The position numbers and the translations under genes were made by a program. A DNA stretch of 64,000 bases. Origin: Larix kaempferi. Its lineage: Eukaryota > Streptophyta > Pinopsida > Pinales > Pinaceae. The DNA lies in assembly GCA_027924585.1 (NCBI GenBank), contig BSBM01000076.1, positions 2,184,501 through 2,248,500 of the forward strand, given 5' to 3'. How positions within the stretch are numbered: position 1 is the first letter of the stretch; the number at the start of each line of letters is the position of its first letter. Shown here piece after piece: positions 1 through 12,124 of this stretch. The notes below the pieces were generated by a model, which saw nothing but the letters and a program-made list of their open reading frames with translations, searched no databases and was not told where the DNA came from.

Positions 1-243
1 TAGGTGTTTGTGTGAGTTTTTGTAGTGAAATCATGAGGAATTCAACAAATGTTTGTGTATTGGATGGAGTTATGTGATTATGAAAGGTTATTGGTGGTGA
101 TGCAAGTTTTTTTTATTATCTTTATGAAAGGTTGAAAGCATTGCTTGGTGCATGTTGTATTTTTTTGTGGTAAGATGTTTTTATTTTCTATGTTGAAGAT
201 TAAGAAGACTAAAATACATTTATCATACAATTCACGAGGAAAA

Positions 244-330
244 ACTAAAATACATACAATTCAAACAAAGTGAATGAAGACTAAAATACATACAATTCAA
301 ACAAAGTGAATGAAGACTAAAATACATTTC
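244..330. repeat. Short tandem repeat, 36-bp unit
   Basis: A unit beginning ACTAAAATACATACAATTC repeats with a 36-bp period at about 244 and 280, and a third partial copy starts at 316. It is non-coding and lies in AT-rich DNA. Confidence 0.85.
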
Positions 331-439
331 ATAAGAAAAAATTGTCACCATACCTCAAGGATTAGGATTGCTCTTTATTTTAAATGTAAAATTATCTTTT
401 GATGTATCCATTATATGTAATAAGAGTTCAAGTGTGTCC

Positions 440-580
440 AAGCAGCATGAGAATTCAATCCAAGGATCCAAATAGAGTCCAACTATTGTGTATTCAATCC
501 AAGGAGCCAAATAGAGTCCAACTGGTGTGTATTCAATCCAAAGATCCAACTAGTGTGTATTCAGTCCAAATTGTCAAAGA
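440..580. repeat. Short tandem repeat, about 40-bp unit
   Basis: Three to four imperfect copies of a unit containing ATTCAATCCAAGGA followed by CCAAATAGAGTCCAACT and GTGTGT lie in tandem. The short reading frames on both strands here are by-products of the repeat. The stretch from 600 to 1100 holds a CG-rich alternating segment near 721-760, a few TTTAGGG-like words near 840-1000, and nothing else recognised. Confidence 0.8.
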
Positions 581-1109
581 AACACCATAAGGTGTGTGAA
601 TTCAATCCAAAATGCAAGTGATTGTCGAACTGTGTGTGAAAAGAGAGAAAAATATGTGATGCATGGGAGAAAAAATGTGGGAGAAGAGCGTGGGTTATTT
701 GCAAAATTTTATGTTCATCAGAGGCGCGCATGCACGCTCCTAGCGTGTGCGCGCCTCTACTGAACCTTGATTTGTTCGGTGGGTAACGTTTAGTTCATTT
801 ATTTCCCAATAATTATCTATATGTCGGTTTATTCCTAGAACCCCTCCCCCATAAAGGCCTTTAGGACCTCTTCTAAACCATAATCCCTAAGTGAATAAGT
901 GCTTCTAGGTGTTTAGGGGTTTTCAAGTTATGGTTATAAGGATTGTAGGTTAAGATTTAAAGATTATAGGGATTGTAGGTAAGTTATGGGGTTAAAGGAT
1001 ATATAAAAATAAAAATCTACCAATATTAAAATGTGAATTATGATTGGTTAAAATCATATGAGCTATGCAAAATTGAATGTACAAATTATCATGGAAATTG
1101 AACACATAA

Positions 1110-3250
1110 AGAAACCAAGATAACTTGAAATCCATATTCAAAAGTTGATTTTCTATCAATCACACAACCTGACCAATATGGATCTTTATACCCACATATA
1201 TTAGGGTCTTTGCTTCTACTACACAACCCCTATTCATCCAATTACTTGTTAATTTTAATATGCCATGCCTTGGGTTCTTTCTTTAGGCTAGATATAACCT
1301 TCTTCAGTGTGCAAACAAGATGCTCCTACCTTGGAACTTGAAAAACTTGTGGTTGATATGTGTACACTTGTTCCTCCAAATTTACATTGAGGAAGGCATT
1401 TTCCATATCCATTTGATCGACATTCCAACTAAATTGTGCTACCGTGGATATAATTAATCGAATTATCCTCATCTTTTACATAGGAGAAAAGGTCTCTTCA
1501 TAGTCGATGCCCTCTCACTTAGAGAACACTTTTGCAACCAATTGTGCCTTATGCTTATCAAGTGTGCCATTTGCTTTTTGCTTGACTTTGTACATCCATT
1601 TGCAACCAATGGGTCTCTTCCCTAGTGGAAGCTCTATGAGATTTCAAGTTTGATTTTTAATTTGAATCTCATGTTTGGTTTCCACGGCCTTCCATTCAAT
1701 TTTCCATATTCCCTCCTCAAACACCTATGGCTCATTAAATCCTTGAACATTGGCCATGAAAACAAATTTTACCATGTTTGTTTTATGTTTTCTCTTGCCC
1801 CTTAATGATATTCCCTTAATCCTTTCTCCCAACCGAATATTCGTAATGACTTGTTGAGCCACCACTATGGCCTCTTCTTGGGTCCCTCCTCATCGAAGTC
1901 AGTATTGTCACCATGACTTTTCTTACCTCTACCTGTTTCATACAAATGCTAATTTACATTGTGTGCATCAGAAATTATCGTAGACTTCACATCCTCAAAA
2001 TATTTCCCCATTTTGGGCAGAGCTTCTTGAATCTTGACACTTGTATCCTTCACCACAACTGGTTTCTCCATGGTAATTTTGAAATCTAAAGAATCTTTGA
2101 AAGGTTGAAATTCTTCATCAACTATGACATATCTATTGAATATAAATTGATTGGTGTTAACATAAACCATCCTATAAGATTTATATATGTCATTGTACCC
2201 TACGATCATCAATTTCTCTCTCTTAGGTTCTAACTTGGTTCTTTTCTCATCTAGAATCTAAGCATGGAAAATATAACTAAATACCCTAGGATGAATGAAT
2301 TTAGGCTTCCTCCTAGACCATGCTTCCTTTTCAGTGTTCTGCTTCACCACCATCATTAGAGATCGATTTGATAGATATAATATTGTAAACAATTCCTCAT
2401 CCCAAAACCTATTTGGAACAAACATGTTCTCCATCTTACACATGGTCATCTATTTAATATCATGGTTCCACCTCTCAACCACACCATTCTATTATGGAGT
2501 GTAGGGTGTAGTGAACTGTATTTTTGTTTGATGCTTATTGCAAATGTTTTTGAATTATTTGGAACAAAATTCTTTGTTATTATCAAACACGAGTTCTAAG
2601 GTGACATCCTAACTCTTTTTTCTTGAAACTTTTGAAATTCATTAAACACTTTATATTTCAATTTCATAAAATACACCCACATTTTCCTATTGTAGTCCTC
2701 AACAAAAATAAGGAAATACATGCACATTTTCCTACTACAGTCTTCAATAAAAAGAAAGAAATACCAAACACTAGTGTTGGATTCCATGTTCATTGGTCCA
2801 CAAATGTTTACATGAACCAATTAAATGACTATGTTTTATCCCCAGACTTGGCCTTCCTCAAATGGAGCTCTATGTTGCTTTCTTGTCTAACAAGCTCCAA
2901 AAACACCCTATATTTGTGCTTGGATATCAAGAAGTCGTTCTACCATATTACCTCAAGCCATATGAGAAAGGTAGGTTAAGATTAGGTTCCCATATAATCG
3001 ATGTCAAAGAGTACTTATATTTGATGTACTTTTGCTTACCATTGCATGCTTTGTGACCTGTCCAATGTTGAATAGTCTAAACAATCCATGATTTTCCACA
3101 CCAAGAGCTATAGTCTTTTTGGTCTCTTGTCAACTAAGTAGCATTTATGTTTCCTAAAGTTCGCATCTAGATGGGCTTAACACCTTATAGTCTGACTTAT
3201 CAAGGGTATAATAATCTACATGCCTAATACATAATACACATTGAGGAAAA
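1110..3250 (-). mobile_element. Decayed Copia-type LTR retrotransposon, internal region
   Basis: Reading the minus strand from about 3250 down gives, in the usual Copia order, a GAG pre-integrase remnant (RYGNLILTYLSHMA and CQTRKQHRAPFEEGQ), integrase core pieces (VNICGPMN, SRKMCMYF, then RFWDEELFTILYLSNRS and EAWSRRKP), the linker (IVGYNDIYKSYRM), and the reverse transcriptase start (YKVKQKANGTLDKHKAQLVAK, IDYEETFSP, VDQMDMENAFLN). After SLKKEPKAWHIK the reading jumps to an RNase H-like GYKDPYWSGCVIDRKST, so most of the reverse transcriptase is deleted. Many stops and frameshifts interrupt it. Integrase holds a small internal duplication near 2680-2790 (two FIEDxSRKM-like copies). LTRs were not identified. 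This is an old, inactive copy. Confidence 0.85.
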
Positions 3251-3534
3251 TCAAGTTCCCCATGACCCATCCTTAGTGCTCATAACCTTCTAATAATAAG
3301 ATATCACCACTCATATGCCAAATTTCCTAAATAGAGGTCATGTGTGGTAGTTCAAGGGATTATTGCTTTCCCTTGAGCTTCAAAATTTATATTTTAGGTC
3401 TAATTTCAATGTCTCATTCCTTTACATTGGTTTATGGCTCAAGACCTATACATAGCTCTCAAGCAAATATGATCATTTGAAGGTGAAGTATCTGCTTGCA
3501 ATGTCATATGTGTTTATTGCAACAAGAGTAGCGA

Positions 3535-3570
3535 GTTGGTTACAACTTAGTATGGGGGAGATGTGTAATG
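3535..3570 (+). other. Possible polypurine tract and LTR start
   Basis: The word GTATGGGGGAGATGTGTAATG resembles the Copia polypurine tract (GGGGGAGA) followed by the TG of a 3' LTR. It lies on the strand opposite to the Copia body next to it, so it would belong to a second, otherwise unrecognised element. The stretch 3250-3850 holds nothing else recognised. Confidence 0.3.
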
Positions 3571-3849
3571 TAATGTAGCATAACGACGCCACGTTATGTA
3601 CCCAAAATAAAAAGTAATTAAAAAAATTTATGTCGTCTCATAAGATAAAAAGTGAAAACCAATTAAAAAATCCATATCTGCTCATAAAACAAAATTTTAA
3701 AACCAAATAAAAACTTATTAAAAAAATAAGACCTCGAGAAATTGGATGCCTCTCAATGCTTGATAGATATGCATTTAGGATGGATCTATGCTGGTTCAAG
3801 GAAACAATCATATGCTAATGATACCATGATGGCACAATCATCCTCAATG

Positions 3850-5285
3850 GGCCAATGATACCCTCAAAATGGTATATTTTCTTGGTGGAGGAAACCTTGT
3901 TATCCCTAAATGGATGTAACATTCCTTTCAGTCTCAAGCTTCAAGTCTCCTCTCATGACCATGTCCAAACCCCCAATTCCAAAGACTTGGATACATAGTG
4001 CCATGGAATCATGGATATCCCTGCAAAGTCATACATGGTGCTTTGAGACATTTTTCATGGCTTTGGATGCCTCAATGGTTTCTTTAGGGCTAAATGCATG
4101 GTATTTTTCCCTCAAATGTCATTCCCAAGGCCTTGAGAAACATACATATTTCTCCAAACCACCTAATTTCACCAACATCCCTAATCATAAGCCATTAGCA
4201 CACTCAAGAATCCATGTGTGTTTGGTTGAGGAAACCTTCTTAGTCTTTGATGACTAGAAGACTTCTTCAAGGCCCAAGGTTTTGGTATCCTCCACTAAGC
4301 ATGTCCAAGGCCCCAAGGCCCCAATACATAAATATAGAGCATCATGAATACCATTGACAAAGTCATACGTTGTGCTTTGAAGCATTTTTCATGGATCTAG
4401 ATTCCTCAATGCTTTCTTTAAGGATAAAGTCAAAGTATTCTTCCCTAGAGCATCATCCTAAAGGCCCTGAGACATGTGCATACTACTTTAAAATATTGAA
4501 TGGCGCTAATATCCTTAATCATCAAGTAATGATACCCTCAAGATGTCACATGTGGTTGGTGGATGAAATATTCTTATCCTTGGATGGCTAGAAGATTCAT
4601 TTAGGTCCATAGGATCAACTCTCCTCCCTTGACTATGTCCAAGGTCCTAAGGCCCTAAGACATAGATACATATTTCCACATATATCCCTATGTGGTAATG
4701 CATGGTTCCTTGAGGAATTTCTCATGGCTTTGGATGCCTCAATGGTTTATTTAGGACCAAATGCATGGTATTCTTCCCTGGAAAACCATTTCCAAGGCCC
4801 TAAGACATGTAGATACTAAGTTCAAAACCATATAATGTCACTTCCATCCTCAATCACAAGACAATGATACCTCAAGAGGCCATGTGTATTTGGTGGAGGT
4901 AACCTTCTTAGCCCTAGATGGATATAATATTAATTTAAGGCTCAAGTCTTAGGTCTCCTCCCTTGACCATGTCCAATGCCCTAAGTCCCCAATACTTGGA
5001 TACATAGCACAATGGATACCCCTGTAAAGTCTTGTTTGGTGCTTTTAGACATTGTTCATGGCCTTGGATGTCTAAATGGTTTCTTGATGGCCAAATGAAC
5101 GATATTCTTCCATAAAACATCATTCCAAAAGCCTTGATCAGGCACATACATATTTCCCAAAACCACTTCATGGTATCGACATCCTTAATCATAGGACAAT
5201 GATACCATTAAGAGGTCATGTGCGGTTAGTGGAGGAAATCATCATAGCTCTTTCTGGATAGAATATTCCTTTAGGGCCCAAGGTT
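3850..5285. repeat. Four-unit tandem array, about 340-bp unit
   Basis: Four diverged direct copies start near 3900, 4260, 4600 and 4935. Each contains, in the same order, a TCTCCTCCCTTGACCATGTCC-like start, a CCAATACTTGGATACATAG-like word, GGTGCTTTGAGACATTTTTCATGG, a GGATGCCTCAATGGTTTCTTTA word, GGTATTCTTCCCT, CCAAGGCCCTGAGACAT and a GTTGGTGGAGGAAA end. The reading frames at 3910-4257 and 4370-4591 are fragments of the units and are not conserved between them, which argues against coding. It is probably a local satellite or a retrotransposon-internal repeat. Confidence 0.85.
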
Positions 5286-5299
5286 CAGGTTTCTCTCTC

Positions 5300-5880
5300 T
5301 GACTATCTCTCTAAACTGGATATGGGTTATAAGTTTTAAGGGTTGGGTGTTTTATGATAGAGTTTAGGGTTGATGAGAATTAGAGGTTATAAGGGTTAGG
5401 GGTTAATTTTTATTTGACTAGACACTTTAGAGGTTATGATTGCATGGTTAGGATTATAGGGGTTAAGGGATATATATCAGTATGGTTAGTATTTAGGAGT
5501 TTTAGGGGCTATACTAGTTTAGGATTATAGTGGGCCAAGATTTATGGTGGTTAGTTGTACTAGGGACTAGGGATTGCAGTGGCTAGGGACTAAGGGTCAA
5601 GGGTTTGGGGATTGAGATATAGGGGTCATGGATTTATGGTTATAAGGATGAATATTTATATGTACATGAGGATAATGTGATTTAGTGTTTTTGTGTAATA
5701 ATATATCTCCTAACCCTTGTGGTGAAGGAGAGAAGAGAGGGGTGAGGGAGGGATGAGGGATTGGGTAGAGTGGAAGAGAGGGGGGGATTGGGTGGATAGC
5801 AAGAGAGGGGGGGATTAGTCGGATAGGAAGAGAGGGGGGGTGGGGTTATAGAGAGGGAGGGGGTTTTAGGGAGAGATAGA
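5300..5880. repeat. TTTAGGG-like tract followed by purine-rich repeat
   Basis: From 5310 to 5700 the plus strand is full of degenerate AGGGGTTA and TTTAGGGTT words, reminiscent of plant telomere repeats but irregular. From 5710 to 5870 it becomes almost pure purine, with about 30-bp repeats such as AAGAGAGGGGGGGATT. Runs of seven G occur repeatedly, giving G-quadruplex and triplex potential. No gene is visible. Confidence 0.7.
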
Positions 5881-5899
5881 TAAAAATCAAGGTGTAAAA

Positions 5900-5990
5900 A
5901 GAATGCACGTGCTCATCTACATGTGCACGCACAGAAACGCGTGCACGCCTCTACGAGTGTGCGCATCTATGCATGCGCACATGCGTGTTT
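5900..5990. repeat. Alternating purine-pyrimidine (CG/CA-rich) segment
   Basis: The segment contains ACATGTGCACGCACAG, ACGCGTGCACGCCTC and GCATGCGCACATGCGTG, an alternating pattern with Z-DNA potential. A related CG-rich segment (GGCGCGCATGCACGC) lies near 721-760. From 6000 to 7190 the sequence is AT-rich and I recognise nothing. Confidence 0.5.
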
Positions 5991-7189
5991 GGATTCAAAT
6001 TTTTTGGCGCCCTTGTAGGTTTGGTATTATCTTCGGATTTCCAAACCTTGAGGCTTGGTCTGAGTTATGGCAGAACACACCAATTTTTGTAACTTCATGT
6101 TTTTCACTCTTAGTTCCGCAAATGGTCCACTTGTGCACTACTGATGAAATTGCACACACTTGTCGAGCTCTGTGTGCAAATTCTAACTATATATTTTTTT
6201 AATAGATCTGTTATCGTTTTCTATTTTTAATTCATTTTTAACTGCACTCATGTCAAATTTGTAAAAAACATAGGTCGTTTATTTGTTCTATAACTTTTGA
6301 TTGGCTTACATATTTAGAGAACAAAAAAGAACTCGGACAAGAGTACAAGAATACCTACAAGCTAAAAAAAAAAATTCAAGTTGATTGATTATGTTTAGAC
6401 CATGATATGGTGGACCAACACTCGACCATGTCGTTTTAAGGCTTCATTGAATTTAGTAATTTAAAAATATATAAAATTAACTTTCAAAATTTTGGAAAAA
6501 TAGCCCTGCACAAGATTTGTCTGTTGCCTACACCTCTACATATTTTTTTCCTCATAAATTGACAATTTACATAACAAACCGGTGGAGCAACACGAACATA
6601 TGCATTATGTTTTAGAGAAAAATAACCTACCAATCTTAAAATAACGACATTTTGAGGTGGTTATACCACTTTTCCATAAATAAAAGTTATATATTCCGGA
6701 AGGTGATCCGTTTTTCTAATTCTAAAAACTTTTGTAGGTACCTCTAATAATTCATTTCAATGATAAGATTTATGTTTTTCCAGCATGCCATTGCAACTAA
6801 CGTGTCATAAGTGGGTATCATTACCTTGCACCAGCCCTTAAAGTAAAGTACTTAAAAGTACTTTCCTATTACACAATAAATACTTGAATGTAAAATAAAT
6901 TATTAAAACAAAAAATCAAATTTAAATCAAAAATTTGAAATAAGGTTACTTACTTTTGGAAATTTGAAATAAGCTTACTTACTTTTGATACTGTTCCGTG
7001 TGACATGGTATAATTTTATTGTACTTTTCGTAAATGTAATGCTTTATTATATTGTAAATGTAATCCTTACGTAATATCATTTTATGATGTTATTTACCAT
7101 TTATATATATTATACGTTTATGTTTTAATATGTTATTCTTTTATCTTATGCAATATGTTACAAAAACCACAACGTTACAAAAACCATGC

Positions 7190-8130
7190 ACATGGAAATG
7201 TCAATAACAATATAGGGCCCTCGCTAAACATTCTTGCACAACACAGAAAAACCAAGTGGTTGCTAAACCACATCGCCACAAAAACCACACACAAGGCAAT
7301 ACATAAAAAAACAACTTTCCACATACCACAACTGAAAAAAAACTAGCACCATCGCAGGCCACAATCGAAAAAACAAAACCAAACGCCACATAAACACAAC
7401 TAGAGCCAAACCCCCACCATAAATCCAATTAAAAAGCAATGTAACACGTAACAAGATCCATGACGTGTAATTAAACAAGAACAAAGAAATAACTATACCT
7501 GTCACGACCTAACCTGCCACCAAAACTTGTTAAACTTTAAAAAAAGGGTAAACCACAACCAGCATAAAGCACGATAAACTGTAGAAAACCAGGTCCCCAT
7601 GGAAAAACCCAACATAAACACAACCAAACATGCAATTAACCAGCAAAACTAGAAAAGAGCCAAAAACCAGGGAAATGCACAATGAACTAGAGTGAGCTCT
7701 AGTGCATGCAATAACTATGGGATCCCCTACATCCAACAACCTGACATGCAATAAACACAACAACCAAACAAACAGTCAACCAATAGAACCAAAAAACCAC
7801 TAAAAACAAGGCCAAGGTACAATGAACCAGGGTAAGATCCAACCCATGCAACAATAACTATGGTGTCCCCTTTATCTCCAAGACACATAATAAAATATGC
7901 ACATCGTGTAATAACCATGACATCCCCTCTATATGATTCCTCCTCGATGCCACCTTATGCACTCCAACGATCAAGGTGGGCGTCAACCCAACACCTGACA
8001 CACCCACTGGACCAGGAAACCCAACACGTAGCACAAGGAAATACATATACGTGGAGCAACTTGCAATTAACCTGCTATGAAAACCCCTTAAACCTCCAAT
8101 CAACATTAAAAAATAGGTATGCCACTCCTA
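7190..8130. repeat. AC-rich region with about 157-bp tandem units
   Basis: An A/C-rich stretch repeats words such as AACCAAACATGCAATTAACC, AGAGCCAAAAACCAGG and GCAATAACTATGGGATCCCC at about 7620-7735, 7775-7890 and partly 7905-7935. Minus-strand reading frames here are low-complexity and do not resemble a known protein. I call it a non-coding repeat. Confidence 0.6.
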
Positions 8131-9770
8131 TCAATGATTGTATGCCACTCATATCAACAACATGATGGGAACGCGGAGTAAATGCAGGCCAAATAAAACT
8201 TTGTACGTCAAACATAACAACCGTACACCAAGCGTATGATGACAATGCGGATTAAATGCCACCAAAATGAAACTAGAGGCTATATGTCCTTGCTACATGG
8301 GGCATAATAATTATTTGCATACATATTTGAAAAAGCTTTGTTAGTTTAAATCTTTGCTCATAGGCATATTGCTACCCATTTCAAACCTTGTTGATAAATC
8401 TTTTACCTTTAAATATAAGGATACTTAGCATTAAATGTTATTCATTGAAAATAGGATTCGGTTCACTATTTGATCCGCATGGGAGTTCTTATTGAAAAAT
8501 AATGTCATTTTATTTTTTTATAAAGAAGATAATTGTATTTTAATTGTAAAGAAAATATATAAATGTATAGAATTTTTGTATAATGTGTATTTTTTCATTG
8601 ATATAGTGATCATATTTCACTTAATTTTGTTGTTAAATTAAATGTGTGAACATGCTTATTTGATAAAGTTTTATCATCTCACATTTGACAATGTTATTAG
8701 CAAAATCAAAAGTTTTATTATCTCACATGTGATAACCCAAGTAGCAAAGCCAACAAATTTTGGGTAACAATATTTGTTCATAAATTTATCTATTCCCAAT
8801 AAAAATCGTGTACTTCCAAACAAGAATTGAAAGTCCATTATAAGTTTGAGACACATATTTCAAAACAACAAAATCTACACTCATAAACAAAAGTTCAATA
8901 CAACAATTATGCACTTCCAAACAAATATTCAAAACCATTTATTTTCAACATTAAGAATTCAAAACTGTTTTCATTCATTTTCAATGTAAACTCTCCACTT
9001 CCAAAAACTCACAAATAAACATTTTTGACATTTAAAAACAAATATCTTAAAAACACTAAGATTTGCAAATTATATATATATATATATATATATGTCAAAA
9101 TTTAATATAAATCATTTTTAATAATTTAAGTTTAAAGGTTTTTTAGCAAAGAAAAAATCATATTCTATTGATTATAAAGAATTTAGAATACATTCCACAA
9201 GTGTTGCTGCTGAAAGTTAAGCAAAAATTATAAGAAGCAATAATTTAAATTTAAAGTTATGTTGCCAATAATTAATTAATCAAATATATTTCAAAAATTT
9301 TAAATATTAATTAAAATTGAAGAAAATAGCACCAGCTATCAATCAATATTGATCGCATGTAGTTTAATATATGTCTTCTCACACCACTTAGCACCTAAAA
9401 TTCATTGCATTAAGGAAAATAATTAATTAATCTAATCAAAATTATTATGAATTTAAATTAATCTAATCAAAATGATTATGAATTTAAATTAATATAGTGT
9501 ATAAAATAAAATTTAATAGTTAAATCATTATTGATTTGATCAAGAATTTTACGGAAGTTATTTTAGATTTGATTTAATTTAATATACTTAAATAATATTG
9601 ATTAAAATGAGGAGAGGAGAGATGGGGAATAATAAAATTGATATAAAGTTTTTCATCAAATCAATCATATATCAATAACCTTTCCTTTTGATATAATATA
9701 GTGTATAAAACAAAAGTGAAAATTGAAAAATGATCTTGAGTATTTTAATTTGTTGATGCAGTTATTATGT
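8130..9770. other. AT-rich stretch with a TA microsatellite
   Basis: No gene is recognised. A (TA)n run lies at 9074-9094, and several ATTAATTAATCTAATCAAAAT-like words repeat near 9420-9500. Confidence 0.6.
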
Positions 9771-9779
9771 CCCCGACAT

Positions 9780-10660
9780 ATATGAATCGGTCGGGGGCAT
9801 TAGTTTGGGTTGTTGTTCGTAAATATTTGCTGGAGGCAATGTTTAACTTTAGAGTTGGTAATTTTTATTTTTATTTTAATTGTAAATGGGTTGTTTTGTT
9901 GGCTTGTGATTGGGGCCGTCCGCGGTGACGCCCGCCTCGGATGGTGTGGCTCAGGAGGCGGCGGCGCGATGGCGTCACGCCTCGTTGTTCGAGATGTCCT
10001 CGGATGTTGTGGCCGAGGTGGTTTTGGGTGTGACCGAGGTGGTTTTTGTTCGAGGTCTTAAATGCGAGCAGTGTTCGAGGTTGGTCGTTTTATTGTTCCG
10101 TCCTTCCGCTCTATCGCTGTAGCTGGAGATGTGTCGTCGTTTGAGCTCTGGTGTGGAAAGAAGATGGTTGTGGGTTCGAGGTCTTAAATGCGAGCAGTGT
10201 TGGAGGTTGGTCGTTTTATTGTTCCGTCCTTCCGCTCTATTGCTGTGGCTGGAGATGTGTCGTCGTTCCAGCTCCGGTGTGGAAAGAAGCTGGCTGTGGG
10301 TCGTCCTTCGCCATTGTTCCGGGTCGAGATGTGTCGTTCTTTGGCTCCAGTGTGGAAAGGAGCTGGCTGTGGGTCGTTCTTCCCCTGAGGTGTTTCACTT
10401 GCAAATTCGGTGGCAATGTTGCAGTTCGTCTGGTTCAGTTTCGACGTGGTTTTTTTGTGTGTTTAATGCGAGGTGTGGGGTTTTGTGTGCATTGTTCGAG
10501 GTGTTCCGTGGGGTTTTGTGTGGGTTGTCCTTCTGCTGCGATGTGGAAAGACGTTGCGTGTGGGTCGTCCTTCCGGTCCTGATGTCCTTCACCTGCAAAT
10601 TCGGCGGCAATGGCGTAGTTCCTCTGCTGCAATTTCGACGTGATCTTTTTTGTGTTTAAT
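9780..10660 (+). repeat. Dispersed repeat family R1, head and GC-rich tandem part
   Basis: The head (GGGGGCATTAGTTTGGGTTG, then AATGTTTAACTTTAGA) recurs at 15100, 15684 and 34456. It is followed by a GC-rich block (GGGGCCGTCCGCGGTGACGCC) that recurs in reverse at 23249-23491. From 10052 a 126-bp unit repeats in tandem (GAGGTCTTAAATGCGAGCAG at 10052 and 10178), then a shorter motif GTGTGGAAAGAAGCTGG followed by GTGGGTCGTCCTTC recurs several times. Because 126 is a multiple of three, a frame stays open over 10129-10659, but it is rich in Cys, Trp and Arg, resembles nothing known and is best explained by the repeat. The GC content differs sharply from the flanks. Confidence 0.75.
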
Positions 10661-10854
10661 GCGAGGGCTGGGGGTTTCGTGTGATTGTGGTTTCGGCAGT
10701 TGTGAGGTCATGGTTTCATATGCACTGTGTTGGCAACCCAGAAAATGGTGTGAGCGAATAAAATGGTTGGATGCGATGGCGAATTTATGTTGCGCATTTA
10801 TTTCGCTATGGCGGGCTGTAATTTATGGCGGGTTTTTGGTGGTTTTATTGGCGT

Positions 10855-12010
10855 TCTCGCTTCAGCCTCCTCTACCATTTTCAGTTGTGTTGTTGCCTAC
10901 TCGGTTTGGACGATATCTGCAGCTGTTGCTTTCTGCCGGTTTGAAGTCTCATTGCTGGTTCGTTGGTTCAAGTATGCGTTTGCCTTCTTTTGTGCAATTT
11001 TTAAATGAAAACAAAAGACAGGGTTTAGGGTTTTAAATGTAGCAGGGCCTGTTCGTTGGTTTCTTGTAGTTAGGGTTTTTTTTTATTTCGAAGACATGAT
11101 AAATGATTTTGTTGCATCTGGGTTGAATTTTGGGTTTGCAAAGGAATGGTTGTCTTTAGTTGTAGACGGTTGCTATCGGCATTGACGTTTACTATCGGCA
11201 TTGACGTTTAATCAAATAAGTTAATTAGGATTTTTGGTGGTTTTATCAGCGTTCTCGCTTCAGTCTCCTGTATCGGATTTGGTTCTGTTATTGTCTACTT
11301 GGTTTGGACGATATCTGAAGCTGTTGCTTTTCGCCGGTTTGAAGTCTCTTTACTGGTTCGCTGGACCAGGTATGCCTTTTCATTTCTTTGTGCAATTTTT
11401 AAGTGGAAAGAAAAGACAGGGTTTAGGGTTTTAAATGTTGCAGAGCCTGTTGATTGGTTTCTTCTAGTTAGGGTTTTTTTTATTTCGAAGACACGATAAA
11501 TGATTTTCTGCATCTGGGTTGAATTTTGCGTTTCCTTGCTTTTCGCCGGTTTGAAGTCTCTTTACTGGTTCGCTGGACCAGGTATGCCTTTGCATTTCTT
11601 TGTGCAATTTTTAAGTGAAAAGAAAAGACAGGGTTTAGGGTTTTAAATGTAACAGAGCCTGTTGATTGGTTTCTTCTAGTTAGGGTTTTTTTTATTTCGA
11701 AGACACGATAAATGATTTTCTGCATCTGGGTTGAATTTTGCGTTTGCAAAGGAATGGTTGTTTTTAGTTGTAGGCGGTTGCTATCGGCATTGATGTTTAA
11801 GCAAATAAGTTAATTAAAAACAGGGTTTAGGGTTTCAAATGTAACAGAGCCTGTTGATTGGTTTCTTCTAGTTAGGGTTTTTTTATTTCGAAGACACGAT
11901 AAATGATTTTCTGCGTCTGGGTTGAATTTTGCATTTGCAAAGGGATGGTTGTTTTTAGTTGTAGGCGGCTACTATCGGCATTGATGTTTAAGCAAATAAG
12001 TTAATTAGGC
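10855..12010 (+). repeat. R1 tail: imperfect tandem units
   Basis: Units starting around 10855, 11240, 11535 and 11815 share a TTCTCGCTTCAGTCTCCT word, TTTGGACGATATCTGAAGC, TTCGCCGGTTTGAAGTCTC, GACAGGGTTTAGGGTTTTAAATG, TTTCTTCTAGTTAGGGTTTTTTTTA, TTTCGAAGACACGATAAATG and TGCATCTGGGTTGAATTTTG. Units 3 and 4 are progressively shorter at the start. The same sequence is present in reverse at about 35225-35860. Short reading frames on both strands reflect the repeat. Confidence 0.85.
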
Positions 12011-12124
12011 CATCAATTAAGTTAACATGGACCATTTTTCAGCAAACGGAAGCAATTCAGTTATGGAAAATTGGTTCAAAGAGGCAATGCATTGAAGCTC
12101 GAGTAGGGTCTGGAAACAATATGT

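Noticed and set aside
3910-4591. Open frames of 115 and 73 codons
   Set aside because: They lie in the 340-bp tandem array and are not conserved between units.
5300-5480. Possible interstitial telomere
   Set aside because: TTTAGGG-like words are too irregular to be a telomere array.
7201-8106. Several overlapping minus-strand frames rich in hydrophobic residues
   Set aside because: They are translations of an AC-rich tandem repeat; the apparent membrane-like composition is a by-product of base composition.
10129-10659. A 177-codon frame in the GC-rich block
   Set aside because: It stays open because of a 126-bp repeat; no start context, domain or homology is visible.
11295-11749. Minus-strand frames with KIIYRVFEIKKTLTRRNQ
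   Set aside because: The same peptide appears in each R1 tail unit, including AAACCCTAAAC-type words; it is repeat translation.
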